NCBI GenBank assembly: GCA_964019695.1
Contig: OZ026516.1
Span: 101,804,368-101,868,367 of the forward strand
Reading direction: 5' to 3'
From: Loripinus fragilis
Lineage: Eukaryota; Mollusca; Bivalvia; Lucinida; Lucinidae
DNA length: 64,000 bases
Under the pieces are notes generated by a model. It did no database searches. It was given only the letters and a program-made list of their open reading frames with translations, and was not told the origin of the DNA. Within the stretch, counting starts at the first letter, position 1; each line of letters begins with the position of its first letter. Shown here piece after piece: positions 54,271 to 64,000 of this stretch. The translations under genes were made by a program, and so were the position numbers.

Positions 54271-55283
54271 ATATAGAATTTTGTAAGGGAGACAAATCTT
54301 GCAAATGCGGTCTTGTTTGTGAAGAGAGTTTTTTCCCTTGGTTCTGGGAAGATTTTTGTGTTCTGTTGGATTTTCCCCATACAGATAGCTACAATAAGGA
54401 TGGGATTGTCCATTATATGCTGTAAGGGGATCACAGGAAGACTTTCCTAATGAATATGTTCTTCAGTCTCTGAATATTGTAATTTCCATAGCAAACAGTG
54501 CAGACCCTGACAAAATGCAGCATTACCAGAATTTATGAAACTGCTGATCTGTCAAAATTCATAGCTGGACTTTGAGAGGAGCTATATTTTCCTATACATT
54601 TATAAACAGTCATTCTCAGCAACCCAGGGCCCTCTTGTTTTTAAGCCTTTTTTGGCAGGTACATGTACTTTATGTTCATACATGTATTTGAACATCTACC
54701 ATACTCTATATTTTTAGAAGTTATAAGTTGCAATGTGTACATCTTATTTAATTATATTTTTAAGATATGATCATCGAGTTCATATTAAATTATCAAAATT
54801 TATTTGATAATATGTATGTCTCTGATGTAATGAGCTCATTTTAATGAAGTCGGGGGCCTCAGTTGGATTTCAGCCGCTAGACATTTACATGTACAAATGT
54901 AACTTGTACATGTATTAGTGCAAACACATGTAAACAGTGTTAACATGGTTAATGTTGTAATTCTAAATTTAGCTAAGTTTGAAAATAACTGTCAGTTCTT
55001 GAAGTTATATTTGTATTTTATTTTTTTTGAAAAAAGAAGATTTTATAGCATCTGGTATAGTACTAGCTGGCATATCAGTAAGAGGCACCTGTTGTTAAAC
55101 TGTGAAGTTAATTGGCAGAGAATTTGTTAATAGAATGCCTAATTACCTCCTGTAATGTTGATGGACAAATCATGCCTTATCTCTTCACAGGTAAGGTTAA
55201 ATAGCTTTTAACTCTGGTCATAGGTTCAGCTAGGGCTATATTTTGGTTTCAGCATTTGCAGACAGTGACCATATATATAATAT

Positions 55284-55515
55284 GAGCCGTGGCATGAGAT
55301 TTCCAACAATGTGACATTTTGACAAGTGTAGACTCGGACTGCAGCCTCCTTCTAAGTTTAGAAACTACAAATGGTGTTCAGTCAGTAGCTAATAACAAGC
55401 ATAGAATACTCAAGTGACTAGCAATGGCTCTGATCAGACTGCGCATATGCGCAGGCTGATCTGAGGCTTTGCTAGTCGCACACACCAAATTGTTGGAAAT
55501 CTCATGCTGTGGCTC
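55284..55515. mobile_element. G element 3
   Basis: GAGCCGTGGCATGAGATTTC|CAACAATGTG and CAAATTGTTG|GAAATCTCATGCTGTGGCTC; centre CTGCGCATATGCGCAG. Confidence 0.82.
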
Positions 55516-56598
55516 AATTATACAGTGCACATAGGCCGAGATAAAAAATCAAAGCACTGAGAGTACTGATGGGGACATCTGCATTTAAGCATGCAAGAAT
55601 TCAAATAGAGAGGTTGTTAGTTCGATACCTTTTGTACAACCAGCGATTCAGTTAACAAGAATGGTGACCTAAACCCTTACAACTTTGTTCACAAATGTTA
55701 TGGCATGTTTTTCCCCCTTCAGATTTAAGCAGGTATAGTGTCCCCCATGAGGATTTGAGAAAGTGTCGAGGATATTGGATTTCTGTCACTTAGATATTCA
55801 AAGAACAAGAAAGCAGCCTGAAGGACAACTGAATGGCCCGCCACAGAATGACTGAGTCAGAGTGGTGGAACCTTTGGCCACGTGACCGAGCAATTGGCCC
55901 TCGCTACTTTGGATCACAGAGTTCAGGGTTTGATCCAAGAATATATGGAGCGGACACAAAGTTAAAAAGCTAAACCCCATGACCTTTAATTTTGACCTTG
56001 GGTCTGCATTTCTTATTCATAGGTTCAACATACCGTCTCACTAAGATAAACATTTGGCCAAAGTTAAAGGAAATCCTTCCAGCGATTCAGGAGATACATG
56101 TACCTGTACAATGTACCTGTATGGAGCGGAATAAATTCAAGGTTTATTAAGATCATAATGTGCTTGTTTCATGTGGCTTCAAATGTTTACTTGTCCTTCA
56201 ACTGTCCACACCAATTTTAACCAGATCGGGCATGGTATTTCCACAAACCTGGTTAAATGTTGGATTAAGACAGGGTGTCACAATGTGTGAATATTTGCCC
56301 TCCCTTGCTTTCTAGCTCCGGGGTCCTCTGCTTGGGAGGTGCTGTGGACGGGCAGATTTAACCTGCGGCAGCACAGTGCACTAAGGATGTGCTATTTTAC
56401 ACAGTGGTGGCTCAGAATACATAAATTGAAATCACCTTACGCATCTACATGTTTAGACCTAAAGTATAACAATGCTGGTGTTGAACAACAATGCTGGTAT
56501 TGTAATTAGAAGGTCAAAGTGACGGGTCAAGTTAGAATCTTCTTGACTTTGTTTGCTTTTTTAATTACATTTAAAAATATTTTTCCTTCCTATTACAG

Positions 56599-56650
56599 AA
56601 CATAAGAGCTCTTCAAAAAGGGTGAATGTCAACTTCCAAGATGGAGACGG
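56599..56650 (+). CDS. CASKIN: CASKIN exon 2: linker to ankyrin repeat 1
   Basis: Acceptor CCTATTACAG|AACATA, donor GACGG|GTATGT. 52 nt, entering at phase 1, leaving at phase 2. Peptide K-HKSSSKRVNVNFQDGD-G. Caskins read [KR]-[LIR]-x-x-S-[ST]-K-[KR]-[IVL]-N-V-N-[FY]-Q-D-x-D-G here. Small but diagnostic. Confidence 0.88.
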
Positions 56651-56701
56651 GTATGTATTTCCACTAATTATAAAGTAACATTCAACAAAACATTACATGT
56701 A

Positions 56702-56902
56702 CAGGACTTCAGGTAAGAGTGCGTACCGAAAAACTGATTTTCTTATTTCTCAACCAAAACATATGTTGTGGGTACTCAAAAGAACCGTCTCAATGAGACG
56801 GTTCTTTTGAGCACCCAAAACATATGGTAAAACTGATGGGTAAGATAATATTTACAATTTTATGCTGAAAATTTTAAATGTTTGTTTATCTACAGTAATC
56901 CT
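56702..56902 (+). mobile_element. H element 14
   Basis: CAGGACTTCAGGTAAGAGTG; hairpin GGGTACTCAAAAGAACCGTC|TCAATGA|GACGGTTCTTTTGAGCACCC; ends near GTTTATCTACAGTAATCCT. TACATGTA / TGCATGTA flank. 52nd nucleotide of the intron, sense to CASKIN. Confidence 0.88.
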
Positions 56903-57478
56903 ATGCATGTAAACACAAGTACAGTGCAGTCCCTTTATAACATACCTCATTTGAATATAACACAGTCATGATGTGACCCCCAAATTATTTTAACATGGGT
57001 GGGGGGGGGGACATAATTTCTCCAGTGTATCTGTTTGGCCAATCTGGTAATATTAGCTGCAGGTTTTAAACATTAAAGCCGAGCGTCACATTGATGTAAA
57101 CCCAGATGCTATCATTAAAAGACATATTCAGCAAATGTCTATGCAAATTTTGACCAGTAACCCCTTACCTTTCCAACACATTAAAAGTATTAAGAATGGA
57201 GATTCTATTTGGCATACCTTCAGCATTAAAGGGAGGTAATGAATCTATTAATTGGTTAAATAGATATTTCCTGACCTGGCTAATTGACAGCTGTCACTAG
57301 ATTTGACAGCCATGCAATCCGTTGCACACACAATAATTGTTTAAGAATCATGACAAACCATAATTAATTTTCTCCTGTCAACTTACACATGTATGCTGTT
57401 TTATTTATTGGAATAGTATATGATAAAACGCATAAAAGTGGCCCCTGTTCATGTACTGTCACACAGTAGCAGAATATA

Positions 57479-57631
57479 AGAATCCATCATGAGTGCGAGG
57501 GTGGGAAAGGGAAATCAGTCCCGAGGATCACCGTTCGGCCCCACGACTGACGAGGCTTGCCAAGTGATGACAAATGGAGATCCAGAGTGACAGATTTTTC
57601 TATCCCACCCTCACACGACTAGTGGATTCTT
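57479..57631. mobile_element. ~155-bp inverted-repeat MITE
   Basis: AGAATCCATCATGAGTGCGAG|GGTGGGA left; TCCCACC|CTCACACGACTAGTGGATTCT right. Confidence 0.75.
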
Positions 57632-57894
57632 TTTCTTGCTCACCATTAACTCGAAAGAATATATATTGGCTTCGGGCCATTAATTACCGCATTTTCATCT
57701 TTAAAAAGGCTCCCTGAATATGCTGAGATGCGACATGATGACGTCACTTGCACATAACAATGATGTCACTTGACAAGCATGTGCGTGAGTTTCAATACAA
57801 CCAATGTACAGCCCTCACATGATAGTATCCTTATCTGGCGAGCAAGAAAAACCTCCATATAAACCAGCGCATGAGTTTTTGGTATTAAAATGAT

Positions 57895-58020
57895 CACATT
57901 GTCAAGCAACAAAGACTCAGAAGAGCCTATACAAATATGCAGACTTGCTAGTGCCTTTGGTGCTCTCATACACAAAGTTTTCATGTACATGTAGATGAAG
58001 GCACACCATCAGCATGTGGG
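57895..58020. mobile_element. E element (degenerate)
   Basis: AAGACTCAGAAGAGCCTATA, CAAATATGCAGACTTGC, GTAGATGAAGGCACACC. Confidence 0.4.
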
Positions 58021-58051
58021 TTTAAAGGAGGCTTTTGCAAAAAACATGTAT

Positions 58052-58238
58052 CCATAAATCCAGATAAAGAAATTTTAATAGCTTAAAATTGTAAATATTT
58101 TCTTACCCATCAATTTAAACATGTTTTTTGGGTGCTCAAAAGAACCGTCTCATTGAAACAGTTCTTTTGAGTACCCACAACATATGTTTGGATGAGAAAT
58201 AGAGAAAATAGTTTTCCAATGCGCACTCTTGTCTGGGT
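58052..58238 (-). mobile_element. H element 15
   Basis: AAAATTGTAAATATTTTCTT, hairpin GGGTGCTCAAAAGAACCGTC / GAAACAGTTCTTTTGAGTAC, ends GCGCACTCTTGTCTGGG. Confidence 0.82.
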
Positions 58239-58759
58239 CGGCTGTTAAAGGGTTAAGCATTATGGGTTTAAAGGAGACTTTTGCAAAATATCGTGCTGGC
58301 TTTTTAAGGGTTGAGTTACATTTATTATTTAAAGAAGAATTCACAAAATCTTCAAACAAATTGTCTTGATGCCTTATTTAAACATTTTTTGCTAAAACAT
58401 AAAAAGTTGGCAGGGTTTTTTTCAATCTGCATCAAAGCTACATATGATTGATCACCATTATTTTAGCATAATAATCTTCCGGTTAATTTAATGTGAGATC
58501 AAAAGCACTTGTGACAGTTTCTAAAAACACTTTAATATACCTTATTTTTGGCTTATAAATGAAAGACCAAGTCAGTCTTGAAGGTATACACGGTAGTGTA
58601 CCTCATTTTGAGGGAGAGTGCACGGAAGCTTATCAGGGAACGGGTTTCACCCTTGGGTTGTTACCTAAATGCATAATTGCATGTAATACATGTACATGCT
58701 CACGGTGCTGTGAACCACTATCATATTAGTTAGTTTGTATGTGTAACTTTAACTCTTTT

Positions 58760-59025
58760 CATTGGCGTAGCACCCATTATGCATGCTATGCACGTGTGTA
58801 ATAAAAATAGTAACATTCAAGGCGACTCACTTATGTGGTAAAAGTGATTATCCATTACTTAAGGAACTGCTCTTAAAGGAAAGAATTCGCTCCCTCTGGG
58901 AGCAAATTCTTTCCTTTAAGAGAAGTTCCCGTTATGAAAAGGGGCGCAACTGAAGAGTCATTGCTTGCTCCAGTAGTCTCCCTTTGATGTGCATATTTTT
59001 TTTCAGTGTTCTAGCTACACCATTG
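58760..59025. mobile_element. K element 1
   Basis: CATTGGCGTAGCACCCATTA left, CTAGCTACACCATTG right. Central hairpin CTTAAAGGAAAGAATTCGCT / GCAAATTCTTTCCTTTAAG. Second copy at 60742. Confidence 0.78.
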
Positions 59026-60222
59026 CTTTTCATACTAATGGATTCTTCCATTTGGTTTGATGCAATACAGTAAGTTATACATATGGGAGGATCAAGGATC
59101 ACATGTTAGAATTTCCAGCCTCTGATTATTTCTTTCTACTCGGGCATTCATGGACGTTCATTATCAAATGTGATTTTTTCATACGGTGCTCTTATTTTGT
59201 TTTAATTATCCAAATAACAAACAGTGCAGACATACCCTGATGAAATGAAGCTTTTTGCTGTATTTCAAAGTACAGGTAGCCATTACTACAGGCCAATACA
59301 CCATCTTATGTGCCAGGACTCAGGTTAGCCATGGACGGACCCAGAGGGGGGGACAGGGGATGTGGAATGTACTTTCTTTCGATATGATAACACTCTATTA
59401 AAGCATACATGTAATTTATTTTGAAGATTCCCACATCAAGGTGTCTCTATTAGTATAAACCATGTTCACGTCTGTTAGTAGATTAGAAAATATCTATTCA
59501 CTTATGTTATTTGAGCAGTAAATTCTTTCATGGGATAATCTTCAAACATATTATACCCTGACTAAACAGGTTTAATCTAAAGTATTAGTACTTGGACAAT
59601 GGCGTAATATCATGTTGGTCAGTTTTGATAAAGTACAAGTCATGGTCTGGTATGCAAGGGAACCTCCATTGTTGGCTTATGCAACGTGTACACTTTCTAA
59701 AGTTCATTAAAACTCAGTATAGGCCTAGCCAATGCTAGGCCTTTTGTTAACTGAAAGACTTTAAACAATTTAGCAGAACTGGTTACTCTGCCATAATACG
59801 ATGTAGTTAAAATGATTTTGATTTGATGAAAAACATTATATAAGTGCCCAAAAGCTGGGCTGATTTTGATTTGATGAAAACATAGCCCCCTTGCCTCCAA
59901 AAGCTGGCCAAAGGAATTGCATATGTTAACCAAAACTAATCCTATGCACTCACTCACTGTCGGCATCCCATTGACTAGGCCTTTAACTCAGAATGATTTT
60001 GCAGAAGTGGTCACTTACAAAATACATGTATTTAAAATGAATTTGATCGGATAAAAAACAGTCCCCATTGAATTGACAATCCACAATGCAACTGGCCCAG
60101 CTCTAAGAGCTGAGCTGGTTCTATTGTAGATTGTCAAACTCAACTGAGCAACCCAGGGCCATTTTGGCCTTCCTGTTTTCTTACACCATTAATTATTAAT
60201 TATATTGTGTCAATGTTTTCAG

Positions 60223-60320
60223 GATGTCGGGTCTCCACCAAGCAGCTCTTATGGGTAATACTGAGATCATGGAGTTACTGTTAGAACATGGTGCCTTAGT
60301 TTCTACCAGAGACAATAAAG
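60223..60320 (+). CDS. CASKIN: CASKIN exon 3: ankyrin repeat 1
   Basis: Acceptor TGTTTTCAG|GATGTC, donor AATAAAG|GTGAGA. 98 nt, entering at phase 2, leaving at phase 1. Peptide MSGLHQAALMGNTEIMELLL then EHGALVSTRDNKG. It is one ankyrin repeat (xxLHxAAxxGNxExxxLLLxxGAxVxxxDNxG). With exon 2 it reads as the Caskin segment DGxSxLHxAALxGNTE. A MITE begins 8 nt past the donor. Confidence 0.9.
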
Positions 60321-60327
60321 GTGAGAT

Positions 60328-60526
60328 TTAAAGCGCCACCTATAATTTGCAGCAGACGACAATTTCAAATTTTGCCACTTTTTCAAAAATAACAAATAAG
60401 GCATGATATTTCATGGGAATCGTCTGCTGGCAGACGATTCTCATGAAAAATCATGCCTTATTTTTTTTTGAAAATTGAGAAAGATGCAAAATTTGTCGTC
60501 TGCTGCAGTCATGATTGGCGCTTTAA
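60328..60526. mobile_element. 199-bp palindromic MITE at CASKIN exon 3 donor
   Basis: TTAAAGCGCC at one end and GGCGCTTTAA at the other. Inner arms GCAGCAGACGACAATTT / AAATTTGTCGTCTGCTGCAG and AAATAAGGCATGAT / complement, meeting at GAATCGTCTGC|TG|GCAGACGATTC. Confidence 0.85.
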
Positions 60527-60741
60527 GGGCTAAAATAGCATCTTTTTTCATGTAAGGTCACTGTCATTCAGTGGCTAATGTCATGAAATGACATTACATC
60601 AGTTACATTTTGGTGCGTGCATGCAACATCACATCAACCTCTGTGACCAACAATGTAAACCCAGATGAAGGAAAAAGTCAATTTAAAAAAAAGCTTTACA
60701 CAATATAACATTCCCAGCCTCATACTTTCCTGGAGACTGAT

Positions 60742-61004
60742 CATTGGCATAGCTCCCATTACGCAGTATACGCACATGGGTAATAAAAATAGTAACACTC
60801 AAGGGAGCTCACCTAATGTGTTAAAAGTGATTTCCCATACCACAAGGAACTGCTAGAAAAGAATTCGCTTCACCTGGGACCAAATTCTTTCCTTTAAGAG
60901 AAGTTCCAATTTGAAAAGGGATATAATTGTAGAGAACTAATGCTTGGTACAGTAGTCTCCCTTTTCATGTGCATAACATTTTCAGCGTTCTGGCTACGCC
61001 ATTG
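60742..61004. mobile_element. K element 2
   Basis: CATTGGCATAGCTCCCATTA left, TGGCTACGCCATTG right; centre AAAAGAATTCGCTTC / ACCAAATTCTTTCC. Confidence 0.78.
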
Positions 61005-62242
61005 CTAATCATGAAATATTTTCTACTCTCATTCTCTTCTGTTGATTCAAGGGCTGCCAAAGCATGTACACATACAGTAGTACTGGTTAACCGCTTTAAA
61101 ATTAGTACTGGTTGACCTCTTTTAAATAGTGTAAACTTGCCCAGGAAAAGTGTGATTAGGTTAACTGACCATCTCAACATGACCATAGACGTTGACTGGG
61201 GCATTAAACAACGAACCAAGCAACGTAACATCAAGGAAACAAGTCAGAAGTTACCTACAACTGTAGGATTTACATGATAACTCTTTGCATGCTGAGTACC
61301 AGGGAATAAGCTAGGGAGCGTCTAGGGCGAAATAGTCGCCGCCTAGGGCGAAATAGTCGCCCTATTGGCCGAAGTCTCCCTTAAAAAAATATAAAAAAAA
61401 TAGGGAGATTCATTTTAATTCTGTCACCCCACAAATGCAAGCTGTGGTGACAATCTACTACCATTGCATCCTTTGATGGCAATAGTATGTGCAATGGCTA
61501 ATTTGCTCCTAAACTGACCAAAAATGCTGTAATTTTGCGCTATAACTTCTCCCTATCTGATTGTCACTTCCTGGAGGGAGAAGTCACTTCTGTCAGGCCC
61601 CAGCTGAGCTTGAACCCTGAGTACTATTTTTGCATGTTTTGTTTTGCCATCTGACATCTCTTGCGTGCTTTAGAACAGTGTAACAGTGAATAGGAATTAG
61701 CAGGCCGAACACCAGATAGAGTCATAGACGCCAAATCAAACTGTCGTAAACAGATCAATACGGACATGTTTCTTAATCTTAGAGTAGACCCTGGTTGTTG
61801 GGGGCTCTCACCATTAATTAAGGAAAGGTTGAGGATAATCTTGTTGGGTGTGTGTGCTGGGGGTACCTGTTTCCTTGTTACCCTGAAGTAAATTGGCTTT
61901 ATACCCCTGTTCCACAAAATTAGAAATTGTTCTGTTTTGTTCCCCATTCTAATATTCTCTTTGTTTTCCTGTTCCCCACAAAATTTGGCCTTTCCTAAAC
62001 ACCAGGTGAACTGACCGTCCGGCAATGACCATAGCTGTTGACTTGGGACGTAAAGCAACAAAAACAAACAAAATTAACCCTTGGTATACTGGAAACTTTG
62101 GCAAACAGTAAAGACCCAGACATCATTATAAACTTGACAGTAGGCCCCACTGGATTACTGCACATGCACCTAAAAACAAAAGTACATGTTTGGTTTCATG
62201 TGCTGCTAAATACATTTTCATGATGATTAAAGGAATGATGTT

Positions 62243-63690
62243 TATACCCCCCGCAAACTTTGTTTGTAGGGGGTATACTGTTTTCACGTTGTCCGTGCGT
62301 CCGTCCGTCCATGCGTCCGTCCGTCCGTGCGTCTGTCCGTCCGTCCGTCCGTCCGTAACGCTTTGTTTCCTTAATAACTCGAAGAGTCATTGCTGGATTT
62401 TCATCAAACCTTGCAAACATGTTCATATATGCAAGACAAATACTTTAGACAAAAAAGTAAGGGCTAGGGGCCAATGCTATTAGAGTTATTTCCCTTTGTA
62501 GTTCTAAATGGCTTTTAATATAGTGCTTTTTCCTTAATAACTCAAAGAGTCATTGCTGGATTTTCATCAAACCTTGCAAACATGTTCATATATGCAAGAC
62601 AAATACTTGAGACAAAAAAGTAAGGGCTAGGGGCCAATTCTATTAGAGTTATTTCCCTTTGTAGTTCTAAATGGCTTTTAATATAGTGCTTTGTGCTTAT
62701 GCTATTATAGGCCATATACGGGCCAATCAACTCCTACCACAGCTTTCGATGGAACAATTTGATACTTTTCCTATACAATGTAGACACATTGAACATATGC
62801 ATGAAGGAGTTTAGTTCAGAAATTATAATTTTTGACAAAATGACAGCTGTGAGAACTTAGACAATTTTTCCCTAATAAGGTGTTTGTATATGCATAGACA
62901 GTGCCTTTATGGGCCGATCAACTCCTACCACAGCTTTTTATGGAGCAATTTGATACTTTGCCTATACAATGTACACACATTTAACATATGCATGAAGAAG
63001 TTTGGTTTAGAAAAAATATTTTTTGACAAAATGGCAGCTGTGAGAACTTAGACAATTCTCCCTAATAAGGCTTTTGTATATGCATAGATGGTGCCTTCAT
63101 GGGCCGATCAACTCCTACCACAGCTTTTGATGGAACAATTTGAGACTTTGCCTATACAATTTAAACACATTGAACATATGCATGAAGGAGTTTGGTTCAC
63201 AAAAAATAATTTTTGACGAAATGACAGCTGTGAGAACTTAGACAATTTTTCCCATATTAGGCTTTTGTATATGCATAGATGGTGCCTTCATGGGCTGATC
63301 AACTCCTACTACAGCTTTTGATGGAACAATTTGATACTTTGCCGATACAATGCAGACACATTGAACATATGCATGAAGGAGTTTGGTTCACAAAAAATAA
63401 TTTTGACAAAATGACAACTGTGAGAACTTACACAATTATTCCCTTATATGGCTTTTGTATATGCATGGATAGTGCCTTTATGGGCCGATCAACTCCTACT
63501 ACAACTTTCGATGGAGCAATTTGATACTTTGCGGATACAATGTAGACACATTGAACATATGCATGAAGGAGTTTGTAATTTTTGTTTGCACAGATTCTAC
63601 TGAAATCTTCTTATCAAAACTAAGGTCTTCTTGTTCGAACTATAACTTGCCAAGTTTTTTCACTGACTCTTACTGTGCGGGGGGTATCTA
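62243..63690 (+). mobile_element. ~1.45-kb element with ~186-bp tandem units
   Basis: TATACCCCCCGCAAAC|TTT|GTTTGTAGGGGGTATA hairpin at the left; GTGCGGGGGGTATCT at the right. After (GTCC)n-rich sequence come two ~180-bp direct copies (TAACTCGAAGAGTCATTGCT..., TAACTCAAAGAGTCATTGCT...) and then five units with GGGCCGATCAACTCCTACCA, ATACTTTGCCTATACAATGT, ACATTGAACATATGCATGAA, GGCTTTTGTATATGCATAG. Confidence 0.75.
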
Positions 63691-63927
63691 ATAAGCATTG
63701 CTTATTGACTTTTTTCATGTTTTTGCCTGCTCCTGAAAACCCCTGGGAGAGTTCAGGGCTGAATCATATGATTTTATCCAAATACTAATTTTTTTCATTG
63801 ATTTATCATGTAATGTTTGAGAAGAAAGTAAAGAAGACAAAACGTGTCTTGTACTGATTACCCTAAATGACTTTTAACATGTAACTTTAAAGGGGCCAAA
63901 AACCATGTAGGTTGTGCTAGTCCATAC

Positions 63928-64000
63928 GCGGATCCAGAGAGGGGGACAGGGGGTCTGGACCCCCCCCCCCCCACCTGAAAAATCACAAAAATATAGGGTT
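63928..64000. mobile_element. R element, cut by the window edge
   Basis: GCGGATCCAGAGAGGGGGAC and a 14-base C run: left end of the R family. Confidence 0.6.

Larger units (their letters stand above)
47364..56598 (+). other. CASKIN: CASKIN intron 1, repeat-filled
   Basis: 9.2 kb without recognised exons. SINEs, H, G, E, R and X-type elements, a foldback and two tandem arrays are listed. Nothing recognised at 47364-47830, 49080-49380, 50020-50640, 54500-55280 or 55520-56598, apart from a Q-type start at 54494 (GCAAACAGTGCAGACCC) and a B-box-like GTTTGATCC at 55926. Confidence 0.6.
56651..60222 (+). other. CASKIN: CASKIN intron 2
   Basis: 3.6 kb with H14, H15, a ~155-bp MITE, an E fragment and K element 1. 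Nothing recognised at 56910-57470 or 59040-60222 beyond a Q-type start at 59219 and a G run at 59347. Confidence 0.6.
47260..60320 (+). other. CASKIN: CASKIN gene, 5' part (coding exons 1-3 and introns)
   Basis: Three exons join in phase (ends: phase 1, 2, 1) into 81 codons plus one base. Caskins are synaptic/neuronal scaffolds: six ankyrin repeats, an SH3 domain and two SAM domains; vertebrate Caskin1 binds CASK. The fragment holds the conserved N-terminus, the linker and most of ankyrin repeat 1. The similar ANKS1 family is less likely because the linker reads NVNFQDxDG and the repeat ends DNKG, as in Caskins. Remaining exons are to the right of the window; none was seen in 60321-64000. Confidence 0.83.
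60321..64000 (+). other. CASKIN: CASKIN intron 3 (runs off the window)
   Basis: No further ankyrin exon recognised. Contains a palindromic MITE, K element 2, a long tandem element and an R element. At 61310-61400 CTAGGGCGAAATAGTCGCC occurs twice in tandem; 61570-61600 shares CTGGAGGGAGAAGTCAC with 19822-19840 in TMF1 intron 3. ORF 61624-62067 has no recognisable domain. Confidence 0.55.

Noticed and set aside
7921..58238. H elements as introners that created the introns
   Set aside because: H3 has a target duplication inside the intron and most H termini do not supply the GT or AG; introns pre-date them.
61624..62067. 147-codon minus ORF as a gene
   Set aside because: No domain, no splice support, antisense in a CASKIN intron.

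Overview
The window is animal nuclear DNA: spliced genes, about 36% GC background, an intron-containing eukaryotic tRNA, and very dense transposable elements (a LINE, tRNA-derived SINEs, many short inverted-repeat elements, elements with internal tandem repeats). The repeat types and the style of the retroelement proteins suggest a lophotrochozoan, most likely a bivalve mollusc. That is inference; no species can be named.

Two conserved genes lie head to head. On the minus strand, 28780 down to 7789, are six phase-compatible coding exons of a TMF1 orthologue (TATA element modulatory factor / ARA160, a Golgi coiled-coil golgin). They cover the first ~865 codons, from the MSWWN start to the opening of the first coiled coil; the rest is presumably beyond the left edge. 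On the plus strand, 47260 to 60320, are the first three coding exons of a CASKIN orthologue (CASK-interacting ankyrin-repeat scaffold), running into the first ankyrin repeat; the rest is beyond the right edge. An intact tRNA-Ile(UAU) gene with a 14-nt intron sits between them at 45952-46039.

Layout. 1-3409: LINE endonuclease/reverse-transcriptase ORF on the minus strand, one internal TGA, running off the left edge. 3.4-7.7 kb: GT-rich low complexity, a diverged ~160-bp tandem array, a LINE ORF1-type ORF and two retroelement relics. 7.8-28.8 kb: TMF1, its introns packed with mobile elements. 28.8-47.2 kb: intergenic, with SINEs, a Penelope-like RT relic, foldbacks, satellite-like elements and the tRNA. 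47.3-64 kb: CASKIN introns, again full of hairpin elements, SINEs, a 46-bp direct-plus-inverted repeat and tandem-repeat elements.

Family names used below. H: ~190-bp element with a ~70-bp perfect or near-perfect central hairpin, 15 copies. P: ~210-bp palindromic TA-flanked element, 5 copies. S: ~200-bp tRNA-headed SINE, several copies with 11-14 bp target duplications. N: element built of ~146-bp monomers that carry nuclear-receptor half-site arrays. G, E, K, Q, R: other short inverted-repeat families.

The most unusual observations are: (i) transposon termini within 6-28 nt of five splice junctions in the two genes; (ii) N elements carrying regular arrays of TCAAGGTCA and DR1-type motifs; (iii) a four-copy 46-bp direct repeat closed by an inverted copy; (iv) several insertions whose empty site can be seen in another copy within the window; (v) a LINE with a 2A-like NPGP motif behind a hydrophobic leader.
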